Below, piece by piece: positions 17,165-25,570 of a DNA stretch of 64,000 nt; the stretch's first letter is position 1, and each line of letters begins with the position of its first letter. Source of the DNA: PALSA-1006 sp036171275. Lineage in GTDB: Bacteria > Pseudomonadota > Gammaproteobacteria > Burkholderiales > Gallionellaceae. The stretch covers positions 44,338-108,337 of the forward strand of contig JAVHQT010000027.1 in NCBI GenBank assembly GCA_036171275.1, in the 5' to 3' direction. The notes below the pieces were generated by a model. It made no database searches. It was not told the DNA's origin and worked only from the letters and a program-made list of their open reading frames with translations. A program made the translations under genes and the position numbers.

Positions 17165-18196
17165 ATGAAAACGCATTATTTTTTTAGCTGTTTTTTTGCA
17201 GCACTTGCCTTAAGCGCTTGCAGCTCCGATTCGCAACGGATTGATTACAAAGTCACCTCAACCAGAACACCTAAATTAGAAACGCCGCCTGATTTGACCG
17301 CGCCGACAGCCGCTGAGCAATTTGCGATTCCGGGTGGTGATGCAGCAGTGACCGCCAGTTTTTCCAGCTATGCACAGTCAATTTCAGGCGCAGCCTTGCC
17401 GATTTTAAGCACCGTTCGCTTAGAGAAAAATGTCACGGAACGTTGGTTAGTCGCGCAAGAATCAGCTGAAAATGTCTGGCCAAAGATCAGAGCATTTTGG
17501 CTGGCAATGGGTTTTCAAATTCCGGTGGATAACGCGGCAGCAGGCGTGCTAGAAACCGATTGGCAAGAAAACGCAGCCAATGCACCGCAAAAGTATTTGC
17601 ACTCAAGTGCTGGCAATGGCAAGGCGCTAAATCGTTTATTTGCCGCTGGTCAGCGCGATCAGTATTTAACCCGAATTGAACGCAATGCCGATGGCAGCAC
17701 CTCGATTTTTCTTAGCCAGCACGTAATGCAGCAAGCTTTAAATGGCGCAAGTCAGCTCATTTGGCTGCCAACCGCGAATGATCCGGCAATTGAAGCCGCC
17801 GTTTTGCAAATGCTAATGACAGAATTGGCCAGCCAGCCTAGCAAGCCCTTGGTGACCACACCCCTCGTGATTGTCGAAACGCCTGCCCGCGCCGAATGGG
17901 TGCACATGCCCAACCAAAAAATCGTTCGACTGAACCAGGCTTTTGATAAAACTTGGCGCACTATTGGACTGGCGCTCGATAAAGCCGGTTTAGCAATCGC
18001 GGATAAAGATCGTTCTAAAGGCCTATACCTATTGCAGTCGGGCGTTCTCCCCGACGGTAAAAAAGCGCCCAGTTATCAAGTAAGCGTTAAAGACACTGGC
18101 GCAAGTTGTGAGGTGTTTGTTGCCAATGCTCAAGGTGCACCGGATGCTGAAAGCCAGCGTTTACTTGAAGTTTTGTTTCAAAATATCGAGCAGTAA
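17165..18196 (+). CDS. bamC: Outer-membrane protein assembly lipoprotein BamC
   Basis: This 343-residue lipoprotein has a signal peptide ending in the lipobox LSAC, with lipidated Cys about 17 residues into the mature start choice. The following unstructured segment, YKVTSTRTPKLETPPDLTAP, is the family's BamD-binding stretch, then two helix-grip domains. It is an accessory subunit of the BAM complex that inserts beta-barrel proteins. The ATG at 17165 has a GAGGAA ribosome site; an ATG at 17153 overlapping the dapA stop is the alternative. Sequence conservation in this family is low, so the call rests on lipobox, motif and position after dapA. Confidence 0.87.
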   Translation: MKTHYFFSCFFAALALSACSSDSQRIDYKVTSTRTPKLETPPDLTAPTAAEQFAIPGGDAAVTASFSSYAQSISGAALPILSTVRLEKNVTERWLVAQESAENVWPKIRAFWLAMGFQIPVDNAAAGVLETDWQENAANAPQKYLHSSAGNGKALNRLFAAGQRDQYLTRIERNADGSTSIFLSQHVMQQALNGASQLIWLPTANDPAIEAAVLQMLMTELASQPSKPLVTTPLVIVETPARAEWVHMPNQKIVRLNQAFDKTWRTIGLALDKAGLAIADKDRSKGLYLLQSGVLPDGKKAPSYQVSVKDTGASCEVFVANAQGAPDAESQRLLEVLFQNIEQ

Positions 18197-18207
18197 ACCC
18201 TAAACCA

Positions 18208-18972
18208 ATGCGTTTTGCGTTGCTGGGCAGCGGCAGTGAAGGCAACGCACTGCTGGTTGAAGTGGGGGCGACACGGGTGTTAATGGATTGTGGCTTTTCA
18301 ATCAGCGAAACAGCCTCGCGGTTAGCGAGATTAGACATTTCTCCCCCGCAAATCAATGGCATTGTCGTGACACACGAACATGCCGATCATATCGGTGGCG
18401 TGGCACGCTTTGCGCGCAAATATGGGCTGCCCGTTTTTCTCACCCATGGCACACGACTGTCGCAAGCAGCAGCGTTTGCGGCGCTGCCTTCCGTCACCGA
18501 AATTAGCCCACATCTTGCGTTTTCGATTGGCGAAATCCAGATTCAGCCCTTTCCGGTTCCGCACGATGCACGCGAACCGGTGCAATATATTTTCAGTGAT
18601 GGCACCAAAAAACTCGGCGTTTTAACCGATGTCGGCTGTATCACACCGCATATTGAACGCCTGTTAGACGGCTGCCATTCCCTGGTTTTAGAATGCAATC
18701 ACGATCTGGAATTATTGATGAACGGCAGTTATCCCTACAGCCTCAAACAGCGCGTCAGTGGTCGCTGGGGACATCTGAATAATGACGATGCTGCGGCACT
18801 GTTGGCGCGCCTTAACCATGAAAAATTTCAGCACATTGTGCTTGCGCACATTAGCCAACGGAATAATTCACCCGCGCTGGCACTCGCTGCAGTCTGCGCA
18901 GCTATCCACTGCGCTGCGTCACGTTTTCTAGTTGCTGAACAAGGAACTGGCTTGCCTTGGCAAGAAATTTAA
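18208..18972 (+). CDS. WalJ/YycJ-like metallo-beta-lactamase-fold hydrolase
   Basis: This 254-residue protein begins with MRFALLGSGSEGNALLVE, the N-terminus of YycJ/VicX-type hydrolases. It carries the metal-binding motif THEHADHIGG (about residues 53-62) and further His/Asp ligands (PVPHDA, LTDVG, LAHIS). The family comprises cytoplasmic metal-dependent hydrolases, some acting as nucleases. The substrate here is unknown. It starts 11 bp after bamC, so co-transcription with dapA-bamC is plausible. Confidence 0.88.
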   Translation: MRFALLGSGSEGNALLVEVGATRVLMDCGFSISETASRLARLDISPPQINGIVVTHEHADHIGGVARFARKYGLPVFLTHGTRLSQAAAFAALPSVTEISPHLAFSIGEIQIQPFPVPHDAREPVQYIFSDGTKKLGVLTDVGCITPHIERLLDGCHSLVLECNHDLELLMNGSYPYSLKQRVSGRWGHLNNDDAAALLARLNHEKFQHIVLAHISQRNNSPALALAAVCAAIHCAASRFLVAEQGTGLPWQEI

Positions 18973-18974
18973 TC

Positions 18975-19003
18975 GTAACACCATGATTATATTGAACTTT
19001 TTT
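18975..19003 (+). repeat. 29-bp dispersed repeat, copy 5 (upstream of lolA)
   Basis: Core TAACACCATGATTATATTGA (17 of 20), ATGATT subtype, with a T-rich tail ending 12 bp before the lolA start. The repeat contains an ATG in frame with lolA, but the AAAGGA ribosome site lies after it, supporting the downstream start. Confidence 0.65.
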
Positions 19004-19015
19004 AAAGGACGCACC

Positions 19016-19642
19016 ATGTATTCAATCAAGACTTTTATGCTACTTCTCCTATTCTGCTGGCCACTGGCAGGACAGGCTGCTGCCATGGACAAACTCAAAA
19101 CTTTTATAGCCAATACCCATTCGGCGCAAGCCAACTTCACTCAAGAATTATTAGACAAAAATGGCAAACGTCTGCAAAGCGCTTCAGGCACGTTGCAATT
19201 TATGCGCCCAGGCAAATTCCGCTGGGTGTATCAAAAGCCTTACGCGCAAATTATTGTTGGCGATGGCAAAAAGTTTTGGCTGTATGACCCAGACTTAAAT
19301 CAAGTCACGGTTAAAAAACTCGACGCTGCCTTGGGTAATAGTCCGGCGGCTTTGCTATCGGGCAGCAATGAGATTGAGCGCGGTTTTATCTTAAAAAACA
19401 GGGGTGAAAGCGGTCATTTAGATTGGCTAGAAGCCATGCCGAAAGGCAATGAGACCAGCTTCACCCAAATTTTGATGGCGTTTAATGCGCAAGCAGATTT
19501 GGTCAGCATGGAACTGCATGATACTTACGGCCACCGCACCTTGTTACAATTTTCAGCACTGAAACGCAATCCAAGCTTATCGGCAGACAACTTTCGCTTT
19601 GTGCCACCGGCAGGTGCGGATGTACTGGCGGACTCACCTTGA
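19016..19642 (+). CDS. lolA: Outer-membrane lipoprotein carrier protein
   Basis: This 208-residue periplasmic chaperone carries lipoproteins from the LolCDE complex to the outer membrane. The start at 19016 follows AAAGGA and gives a clear signal peptide (MYSIKTFMLLLLFCWPLAGQAAA). The mature part has the LolA features FTQELLDKNGKRLQSASGTLQFMRPGKFRW and YDPDLNQVTVKKLD. Its usual neighbour ftsK is absent here. A repeat copy lies just upstream. Confidence 0.94.
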   Translation: MYSIKTFMLLLLFCWPLAGQAAAMDKLKTFIANTHSAQANFTQELLDKNGKRLQSASGTLQFMRPGKFRWVYQKPYAQIIVGDGKKFWLYDPDLNQVTVKKLDAALGNSPAALLSGSNEIERGFILKNRGESGHLDWLEAMPKGNETSFTQILMAFNAQADLVSMELHDTYGHRTLLQFSALKRNPSLSADNFRFVPPAGADVLADSP

Positions 19643-19653
19643 GGAAACGAAAA

Positions 19654-21735
19654 TTAAGCCACCCTTACTTTGCTAGATAAGCTTTGTAACAAAAGCGCTT
19701 GCGCACATTTAGGCTCTGCGCTTCGAGTGGTCTTTAAATGCCATTGACCTTCGCCATCCATCAGCCAGGCTTGGCAATTGTCTTGCAGATAAATCTTTAA
19801 GCCCTCATCAATCACACGTTTTTTTAACTTCGCATCTAAAATAGGGAAGCAAACTTCGATACGCCGGAAGAAATTTCTATCCATCCAATCGGCACTGGAT
19901 AAATAGACCGCATGCGCGAGGTCGTTGCGAAAATAAAAAATCCGCGTGTGTTCCAAAAAGCGCCCAATAATCGACCGCACGGTGATGTTTTCCGACAACC
20001 CCGGCACGCCGGGACGCAACGCGCAAACCCCCCGAACAATCAGATCAATTTTGACCCCTGCGCGGGACGCTTCGTACAGCGCCATGATGATTTCCGGCTC
20101 GAGCAAAGCATTCATTTTGGCAATGATATGCGCAGCTTTACCAGTTTTTGCTATCTTGGTTTCAGTTTGAATGGCGAGCAAAACTTGGCTATGTAATGAA
20201 AACGGCGATTGCCATAAATGGCTGAGCTTGCTGGCTTTGCCCAAACCGGTCAGCTGCACAAACACTTGATTCACATCAGAACACACTTCTTCGTTGCAGG
20301 TAAACAAGCCAAAATCGGTATATAAACGCGCGGTGCGCGGATGATAATTGCCCGTGCCTAAATGCACATAGCGACGTAATTTTCCGTCTTCGCGCCGAAT
20401 CACCATCAGCATTTTGGCGTGCGTTTTGTGCCCAACCACACCATAAACCACGTGCGCACCGGCTTGCTCTAAGCGACTTGCCCAATTGATATTAGCCTCT
20501 TCGTCAAAGCGTGCCAGCAATTCCACCACCACCGTCACTTCTTTGCCGCCTTGCGCTGCACTAATCAACGCCTCCATTAGCGCAGAGTCTGCGCCTGTGC
20601 GATACACCGTTTGCTTAATTGACACCACATTACTATCCGTGGCGGCTTGTTGAATAAAGTTGATGACTGGACGAAAGGATTGGTAAGGATGATGCAACAA
20701 CACATCTCCTTTTCGAATTAACTTGAACATATCCGCGCCTTTTTTTTGCAAGGCAGCCGGCATTCCTGTGACAAAAGCAGGGAACTTTAAATCATCGCGT
20801 TCAACCTGATCTGGGATGCGCATTAAGCGCACCAAGTTGACTGGACCATGCACGCGGTAAAGATCATCTGCTTTTAAATCAAACTGTTGCAGTAAAAAAT
20901 TTTCCATCTCCGGCGTACAGTTATCGGCAACCTCCAAGCGCACCGCATCGCCAAAATGCCGTTGCGGTAACTCGCCTTGCAAACTAATGCGCAGATTTTT
21001 AACTTCTTCTTCATCGACAAACAAATCGCTATTGCGGGTCACGCGGAATTGGTAACAGCCCAACACATCCATGCCGGAAAATAATTCGCCGACATGGGCG
21101 TGCAAAATTGACGATAAAAATACAAAGCCATATTCGCAACCGGATATGTCGGCTGGCATTTTAATCGCGCGCGGCAAAACTCGCGGGGCTTGCACAATTG
21201 CCTTGGCGGAATTACGTCCAAACGCGTCTTTGCCATTCAGCTCCACCGCAAAATTCAAACTTTTGTTTAAAACACGCGGAAATGGGTGCGAAGGATCCAG
21301 GCCGATCGGCGTCAAAATCGGCATCACCTCACGCAAGAAAAATTCTTTTACCCAAGCGCTTTGCGCCTCAGTCCAATGCGTGCGCCGCAAAAAAAACACC
21401 CCGTTATCCGCCAAGGTAGGTACTAAGTCCTTGTTAAATATCAGATATTGTTTTTCGACTAGCTGAACAGCCTGCTCACGAACTTTTTTCAAAATATGCG
21501 CAGCATCTAGACCATCCGCGCCAGAAGCAAGCCCGCCTAACTTGATTTGCTCTTTCAAACCCGCAACCCGTATCTCAAAAAATTCATCTAAATTGCTGCT
21601 GACAATACAGATATATTTCAATCGTTCCAAAGGCGGAATACTGGGATTTTCTGCTTGCGCCAACACGCGACGATTAAACGCCAATAAACTGAGTTCGCGA
21701 TTCAGAAAGTATTGCGGGGGAAAGTTCTTGGCCAC
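19654..21735 (-). CDS. ppk1: Polyphosphate kinase 1
   Basis: This enzyme makes polyphosphate from ATP reversibly. The reading frame extends about 100 codons further upstream, but that part is the shadow of yggX in another frame. The true start is GTG at 21735 (VAKNFPPQYFLNRELSLLAFN) with an AGGTAA-type ribosome site, giving 693 residues, typical of the family. The phospholipase-D-like catalytic histidines are in HHPYQSF and GHKTHAKMLM, and the GTGNYHP motif is present. It starts 14 bp after the yggX stop, suggesting co-transcription. Confidence 0.95.
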   Translation of the reverse strand: MAKNFPPQYFLNRELSLLAFNRRVLAQAENPSIPPLERLKYICIVSSNLDEFFEIRVAGLKEQIKLGGLASGADGLDAAHILKKVREQAVQLVEKQYLIFNKDLVPTLADNGVFFLRRTHWTEAQSAWVKEFFLREVMPILTPIGLDPSHPFPRVLNKSLNFAVELNGKDAFGRNSAKAIVQAPRVLPRAIKMPADISGCEYGFVFLSSILHAHVGELFSGMDVLGCYQFRVTRNSDLFVDEEEVKNLRISLQGELPQRHFGDAVRLEVADNCTPEMENFLLQQFDLKADDLYRVHGPVNLVRLMRIPDQVERDDLKFPAFVTGMPAALQKKGADMFKLIRKGDVLLHHPYQSFRPVINFIQQAATDSNVVSIKQTVYRTGADSALMEALISAAQGGKEVTVVVELLARFDEEANINWASRLEQAGAHVVYGVVGHKTHAKMLMVIRREDGKLRRYVHLGTGNYHPRTARLYTDFGLFTCNEEVCSDVNQVFVQLTGLGKASKLSHLWQSPFSLHSQVLLAIQTETKIAKTGKAAHIIAKMNALLEPEIIMALYEASRAGVKIDLIVRGVCALRPGVPGLSENITVRSIIGRFLEHTRIFYFRNDLAHAVYLSSADWMDRNFFRRIEVCFPILDAKLKKRVIDEGLKIYLQDNCQAWLMDGEGQWHLKTTRSAEPKCAQALLLQSLSSKVRVA

Positions 21736-21749
21736 TTTAGTTACCTGCT

Positions 21750-22022
21750 TTATTCCGTTGGTTGAACGTAGCCCGACGGCATTGCTGTTCCGGCGCCAAA
21801 GAAATAATTCTCCATCTGCTCTGCCAAATACTTGCGCGCTTTCACATCCGCCAGATTCAAGCGATTTTCGTTCACCAGCATGGTCTGAAACTTGATCCAA
21901 CCCTGCCACGCTTCCTTCGACACATTGTGATAAATCCGCTCCCCCAACGCGCCCGGGTAGGTCGGACGATCCAAGCCCTCGGCCTTGCGACCGAGTTTGA
22001 CACACTGCACTGTTCTTGCCAT
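21750..22022 (-). CDS. yggX: YggX-type Fe(2+)-trafficking / oxidative damage protection protein
   Basis: This is a 90-residue small cytoplasmic protein. MARTVQCVKLGRKAEGLDRP, with its single conserved Cys7, and the YPGALGERIYHNVSKEAW segment are diagnostic of the YggX family. The family protects Fe-S proteins from oxidative damage and is implicated in iron handling. A GGAGA ribosome site precedes the ATG. It overlaps the false upstream extension of the ppk1 frame on the same strand. In many gammaproteobacteria yggX follows mutY; here it precedes ppk1 instead. Confidence 0.94.
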   Translation of the reverse strand: MARTVQCVKLGRKAEGLDRPTYPGALGERIYHNVSKEAWQGWIKFQTMLVNENRLNLADVKARKYLAEQMENYFFGAGTAMPSGYVQPTE

Positions 22023-22343
22023 TTTTAGTCTCCATATTTATTTAACATTACGCCTGAATTATGACACGGGAATGACAGCGGAAGCAGCGCGTAAAAATTC
22101 CATGATCTTGCAAATGCTGCAACTTCAAACCTGTGATTCCATCGAAACTGGCTGCTGAGCAGTCTTCAACCTAAAGCAGCACTGATTTATTCCATGTTTG
22201 GCGCGACGGCATAGCCGCTGCTTCCTAGGCATGCAAAAAATGATTGAGGGCAAGCTGAACAATTCAACAAAATCAATTCAAAGCGCATTGCCTTGCGCGT
22301 GCTCACTTAATTTTACCGGTATGATTGTGACTTATTTTAAATA

Positions 22344-22372
22344 AAAAAATATGTTAATAATCAGGTAGTTAC
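22344..22372 (-). repeat. 29-bp dispersed repeat, copy 6 (yggX-acyltransferase gap)
   Basis: On the minus strand it begins TAACTACCTGATTATTAACA with an A/T-rich tail. It lies in the 411-bp gap 22023-22433, which otherwise holds the yggX upstream region and no gene or clear structure that I can support. The IHF-like site has one mismatch. Confidence 0.55.
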
Positions 22373-22433
22373 AGATATTTTACACTAGGCATATTGCGTG
22401 ACATCGTTATCTAGCAACATCATTGGCGCCGGT

Positions 22434-23318
22434 TTATGGCTCAGGATAAAACCCTTGTTCACCTTCTGGGCGCGTTTTAAAACGTTTATGCAGCCAAAAG
22501 TATTGCGCGGGCATTTCTAAAACACGCTGTTCAATAAATTCATTGACCCGTCGTGTATCGGCCAAGTCATCACCGCTGGGATAGTTTTCCCAAGCCGGAT
22601 AAAACGTCAGAAGATAGCCATCACCTTCCCCTTCTTGCAATAGTCGCGTGATACAAGGCACGACTTTTGCGCCGGTCATTTTGGCAATGCGTGGCACAGA
22701 GGTCATGGTTGCCGCTGGCACACCAAAAAAAGGAATGAAAGCGCCATCTTGTACCCCTTGATCTTGATCGGTTGGGTAAATAAACGGCATACCTGCGCGC
22801 ATTCCTTTTAAAATCGGACGCAAGCCTTGCTGCCTGGAATACAGTTGTTGTTTGCCAAAACGAGCCCGTTTTTGCAGTAGCAAATTGGTTAAATATTGGT
22901 TCTTTTGCGCGGCATACATACAAACCGTGTCGGTGTGCTGCGCAACCCATTGGCCGCCGACATCCATGCCAACAAAGTGCGGGGTGAGTAAAATCGTTGG
23001 CTTGTATTTATTGGCTTCAAAATGCTCCAGTCCAGCCACTTGAATCAGGCGGTTGATGCGTTGCGGGCGACTCCAAAACAATAAACAGCGTTCAAGGATG
23101 GCGCGCGTAAACATTTTAAAGTGTGCTTTCACTAAGTTTTCGCGGGCGGCATGAGTCATGCCCGCAAAACATAAACTCAGATTGATGTTAGCGACGATAC
23201 GACGTTCCTTAGCAAGATAATAAAGCAGCGTGCCTAAGCCATTGCCCAACGCCACCAAGGTGCGAAACGGCAAAAAGTGCATGAGCCAAAACACGAATAC
23301 GCCAAAACGAACTAACAT
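22434..23318 (-). CDS. Lipid A-type late acyltransferase (LpxL/LpxM family), second of pair
   Basis: This 294-residue protein of the HtrB/LpxL superfamily has one N-terminal membrane segment. The catalytic H-x4-D motif is HFVGMD in LLTPHFVGMDVGG. YPTDQDQGVQDGAFIPFFG is the acceptor/donor-binding loop typical of lipid A acyltransferases. The expected role is adding a secondary acyl chain to lipid A on the cytoplasmic face of the inner membrane. Its ATG overlaps the stop of the upstream paralogue by one base (TAATG). Which of LpxL or LpxM it represents cannot be fixed by eye. Confidence 0.85.
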   Translation of the reverse strand: MLVRFGVFVFWLMHFLPFRTLVALGNGLGTLLYYLAKERRIVANINLSLCFAGMTHAARENLVKAHFKMFTRAILERCLLFWSRPQRINRLIQVAGLEHFEANKYKPTILLTPHFVGMDVGGQWVAQHTDTVCMYAAQKNQYLTNLLLQKRARFGKQQLYSRQQGLRPILKGMRAGMPFIYPTDQDQGVQDGAFIPFFGVPAATMTSVPRIAKMTGAKVVPCITRLLQEGEGDGYLLTFYPAWENYPSGDDLADTRRVNEFIEQRVLEMPAQYFWLHKRFKTRPEGEQGFYPEP

Positions 23319-24208
23319 TATGATTCCTTTGTGTTTTTAGGTACGGCAACGCCGCGCGGCACTTTGTAACGGTTATAACTCCACAGATATTGCGCTGGAC
23401 ACATTTCAATCAAGTCTTCCAGCGCAGTGTTGATTTGGCTTGCGGGCGAGCTTTTGTCAGTTATAGCTAGCGGCATAAAGCGTAACGTAAATCCTTTCCC
23501 TTGCGGAATTCGCTGCACTTGGCACAGCACGAGTGCAGCTCCACTGGCTTGCACTAAACGTCCAATTAGGGTCATGGTGTAGGCGGGGCGACCGAAAAAA
23601 TTAACCCATTCGCCTTCGCCATTGCTCGGGACTTGGTCTGGCAATACGCCAATGGTTTCGCCTCGCTTCAGCGCTTTAAACAATTGGCGCACCCCACCCA
23701 AATCAGCAGGCGCAAGTTTCATTTGCCCGCGCTCCCGTCCTTGCCGCATCAAGGCATCTAAACTCCCCCAACGCGGGCGACGATACAAAGAGGTCATGGG
23801 TAATTGTGCAGCAACATAAATCGCAATCAATTCAAAACAACTCAAATGTGGCGTCAGAATAATAACGCCTTTACCTTGCGCTTGGGCTTGAACAACCGAT
23901 TCCCATCCCTCGCATTTTTTAACGCTGGCAAGCACTTCCGCTAACGGGCGTCGCCAAATCCAAGGTAACTCTAAAAGACTTTTGCCAATTTCTGACACAT
24001 TCGCCGACAAAGTCTGCTGAAAATCAAGCACCTCCACTCCTTTATCTTGCCAAAACCGCAGCGCATTCGCCAAGTTTTCTTGTAAACGCGCAGCGTATTT
24101 GACTGAAAAACGGAAATGCCAGCGCGCCAAAAAACTGCCTAAGCCATGCAATACGGGCAAAGGAAAGTACGATAACAGCGTAAATATCCAGCGAATAAGT
24201 CTGTTCAT
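23318..24208 (-). CDS. Lipid A-type late acyltransferase (LpxL/LpxM family), first of pair
   Basis: This is a 296-residue paralogue of the downstream gene. An N-terminal membrane segment is followed by ILTPHLSCFELIA, where the H-x4-D/E motif uses Glu, and by LPDQVPSNGEGEWVNFFGRPAYT, the family loop. It probably adds the first secondary acyl chain during lipid A maturation. It is divergent from metK, with about 69 bp between the two starts, which must hold both promoters. Confidence 0.85.
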   Translation of the reverse strand: MNRLIRWIFTLLSYFPLPVLHGLGSFLARWHFRFSVKYAARLQENLANALRFWQDKGVEVLDFQQTLSANVSEIGKSLLELPWIWRRPLAEVLASVKKCEGWESVVQAQAQGKGVIILTPHLSCFELIAIYVAAQLPMTSLYRRPRWGSLDALMRQGRERGQMKLAPADLGGVRQLFKALKRGETIGVLPDQVPSNGEGEWVNFFGRPAYTMTLIGRLVQASGAALVLCQVQRIPQGKGFTLRFMPLAITDKSSPASQINTALEDLIEMCPAQYLWSYNRYKVPRGVAVPKNTKES

Positions 24209-24230
24209 ATAATTAGCATCGTTGAAAAAT

Positions 24231-24239
24231 TGTTATAAT
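24231..24239 (+). promoter_or_regulatory. Extended -10 promoter of metK
   Basis: TGTTATAAT is a perfect extended -10 element (TGnTATAAT) followed by the discriminator TCGCGCCC. No good -35 hexamer is visible at the usual distance. It lies 38 bp before the metK ATG. No SAM- or SAH-riboswitch structure was recognised in the short leader. Confidence 0.6.
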
Positions 24240-24277
24240 TCGCGCCCTTTTAATCTCCTCTAACAGGCAAAGAAACC

Positions 24278-25441
24278 ATGAGCGACTATTTTTTTACTTC
24301 AGAATCGGTATCTGAAGGTCATCCTGACAAGGTATCGGATCAAATTTCGGATGCGATTCTCGATGCCATTTTAGCGCAAGACCCGTATGCGCGGGTTGCT
24401 GCTGAAACCTTGGTAACGACCGGACTGACTGTTTTGGCGGGAGAAATCACCACCAGCGCGAATGTGAATTACGCGAAGGTGGCGCGCGACACCATTCGCC
24501 GCATCGGTTATGACGACCCGAATCTACGCTTTGATGCCGATGGTTGTTCAGTTCACGTGTGTTACGGCACGCAAAGTCCGGACATTGCCCAAGGTGTTGA
24601 TCGCGCTTCGGACGATTATTTAAACCAAGGTGCGGGCGATCAAGGCTTGATGTTTGGCTACGCGTGTCGCGAAACTGACACCCTGATGCCGCTGCCTATT
24701 TATTTGGCGCACCGTATTGTGGAACGTCAATCGCAATTGCGCCGCGATGGCCGATTAAGCTGGCTACGCCCAGATGCAAAATCACAGGTCACCATCAAAT
24801 ATGTAGATGACCAACCGCACAGCATTGATTGCGTGGTGCTTTCCACGCAACACGCACCAGACATCACGCTGGAGCAAATTCGAGAAGCGGTGATTGAAGA
24901 AATCATTCAACCGGTATTGCCGAAAGAATTGATTAAAGGCGACATTAAATTTCTGGTCAATCCGACCGGACGTTTTGTTATCGGCGGCCCTCATGGCGAT
25001 GCCGGTTTAACCGGACGAAAAATTATTGTGGACACTTACGGTGGCGCAGCCCCGCACGGCGGTGGCGCGTTTTCTGGCAAAGATCCTTCAAAAGTCGATC
25101 GTTCCGCCGCTTACGCTGGGCGTTATGTGGCGAAAAACATCGTCGCAGCCGGTTTGGCCGATAAATGTCTGGTGCAAATCAGCTATGCCATCGGCGTGGC
25201 ACAACCCACCAGCGTGATGGTCAGCACCTACGGCACCGGCAAAGTATCGGACGAGAAAATCACCGAATTGGTGAAACGCCATTTTGATTTACGTCCTAAA
25301 GGCATCGTGCAAATGCTTAATCTGTTGCGCCCAATTTACCAAAATACCGCTGCATACGGTCACTTTGGTCGGGAAGAACCAGATTTTACCTGGGAAGCAA
25401 CCGATAAGGCAGCTGCATTGAGAGCGGATGCAGGTTTGTAA
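24278..25441 (+). CDS. metK: S-adenosylmethionine synthetase
   Basis: This 387-residue enzyme makes S-adenosylmethionine from methionine and ATP. The N-terminal FTSESVSEGHPDKV motif carries the ATP-binding His. GPHGDAGLTGRKIIVDTYGG and the P-loop-like GGGAFSGKDPSKVDRSAAY segment are the two classic signatures. Length is typical (about 384-390). The stop codon lies at the edge of a repeat copy. Confidence 0.98.
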   Translation: MSDYFFTSESVSEGHPDKVSDQISDAILDAILAQDPYARVAAETLVTTGLTVLAGEITTSANVNYAKVARDTIRRIGYDDPNLRFDADGCSVHVCYGTQSPDIAQGVDRASDDYLNQGAGDQGLMFGYACRETDTLMPLPIYLAHRIVERQSQLRRDGRLSWLRPDAKSQVTIKYVDDQPHSIDCVVLSTQHAPDITLEQIREAVIEEIIQPVLPKELIKGDIKFLVNPTGRFVIGGPHGDAGLTGRKIIVDTYGGAAPHGGGAFSGKDPSKVDRSAAYAGRYVAKNIVAAGLADKCLVQISYAIGVAQPTSVMVSTYGTGKVSDEKITELVKRHFDLRPKGIVQMLNLLRPIYQNTAAYGHFGREEPDFTWEATDKAAALRADAGL

Positions 25442-25466
25442 TTATTCAATTTAATCAATAGGTTAC
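25438..25466 (-). repeat. 29-bp dispersed repeat, copy 7 (over the metK stop)
   Basis: On the minus strand the core is TAACCTATTGATTAAATTGA (16 of 20). The plus strand contains AATCAATAGGTTA, an exact IHF-consensus fit. Its tail includes the metK stop codon TAA. Confidence 0.65.
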
Positions 25467-25534
25467 AATTTTTCAGTGGCGGCAAAGCGCTCCTTTGTCG
25501 CCACGTGTTCATTGTCTGCGAAATGCCGCGCGAA

Positions 25535-25543
25535 TGTTATAAT
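25535..25543 (+). promoter_or_regulatory. Extended -10 promoter of argS
   Basis: TGTTATAAT is followed by the discriminator CCGCGCCCC, the same arrangement as in front of metK. No convincing -35 is visible. It lies 27 bp before the argS ATG and inside an in-frame upstream extension, which supports the shorter start. Confidence 0.6.
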
Positions 25544-25570
25544 CCGCGCCCCGTTTTAAGGTGTTGCTTT

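Noticed and set aside
21736..22035. N-terminal extension of ppk1
   Set aside because: It is the out-of-frame shadow of yggX; the family N-terminus begins at the GTG at 21735.
24240..24277. Riboswitch in the metK leader
   Set aside because: The leader between the -10 and the ATG is under 40 bases and cannot hold a known SAM-type riboswitch plus expression platform.
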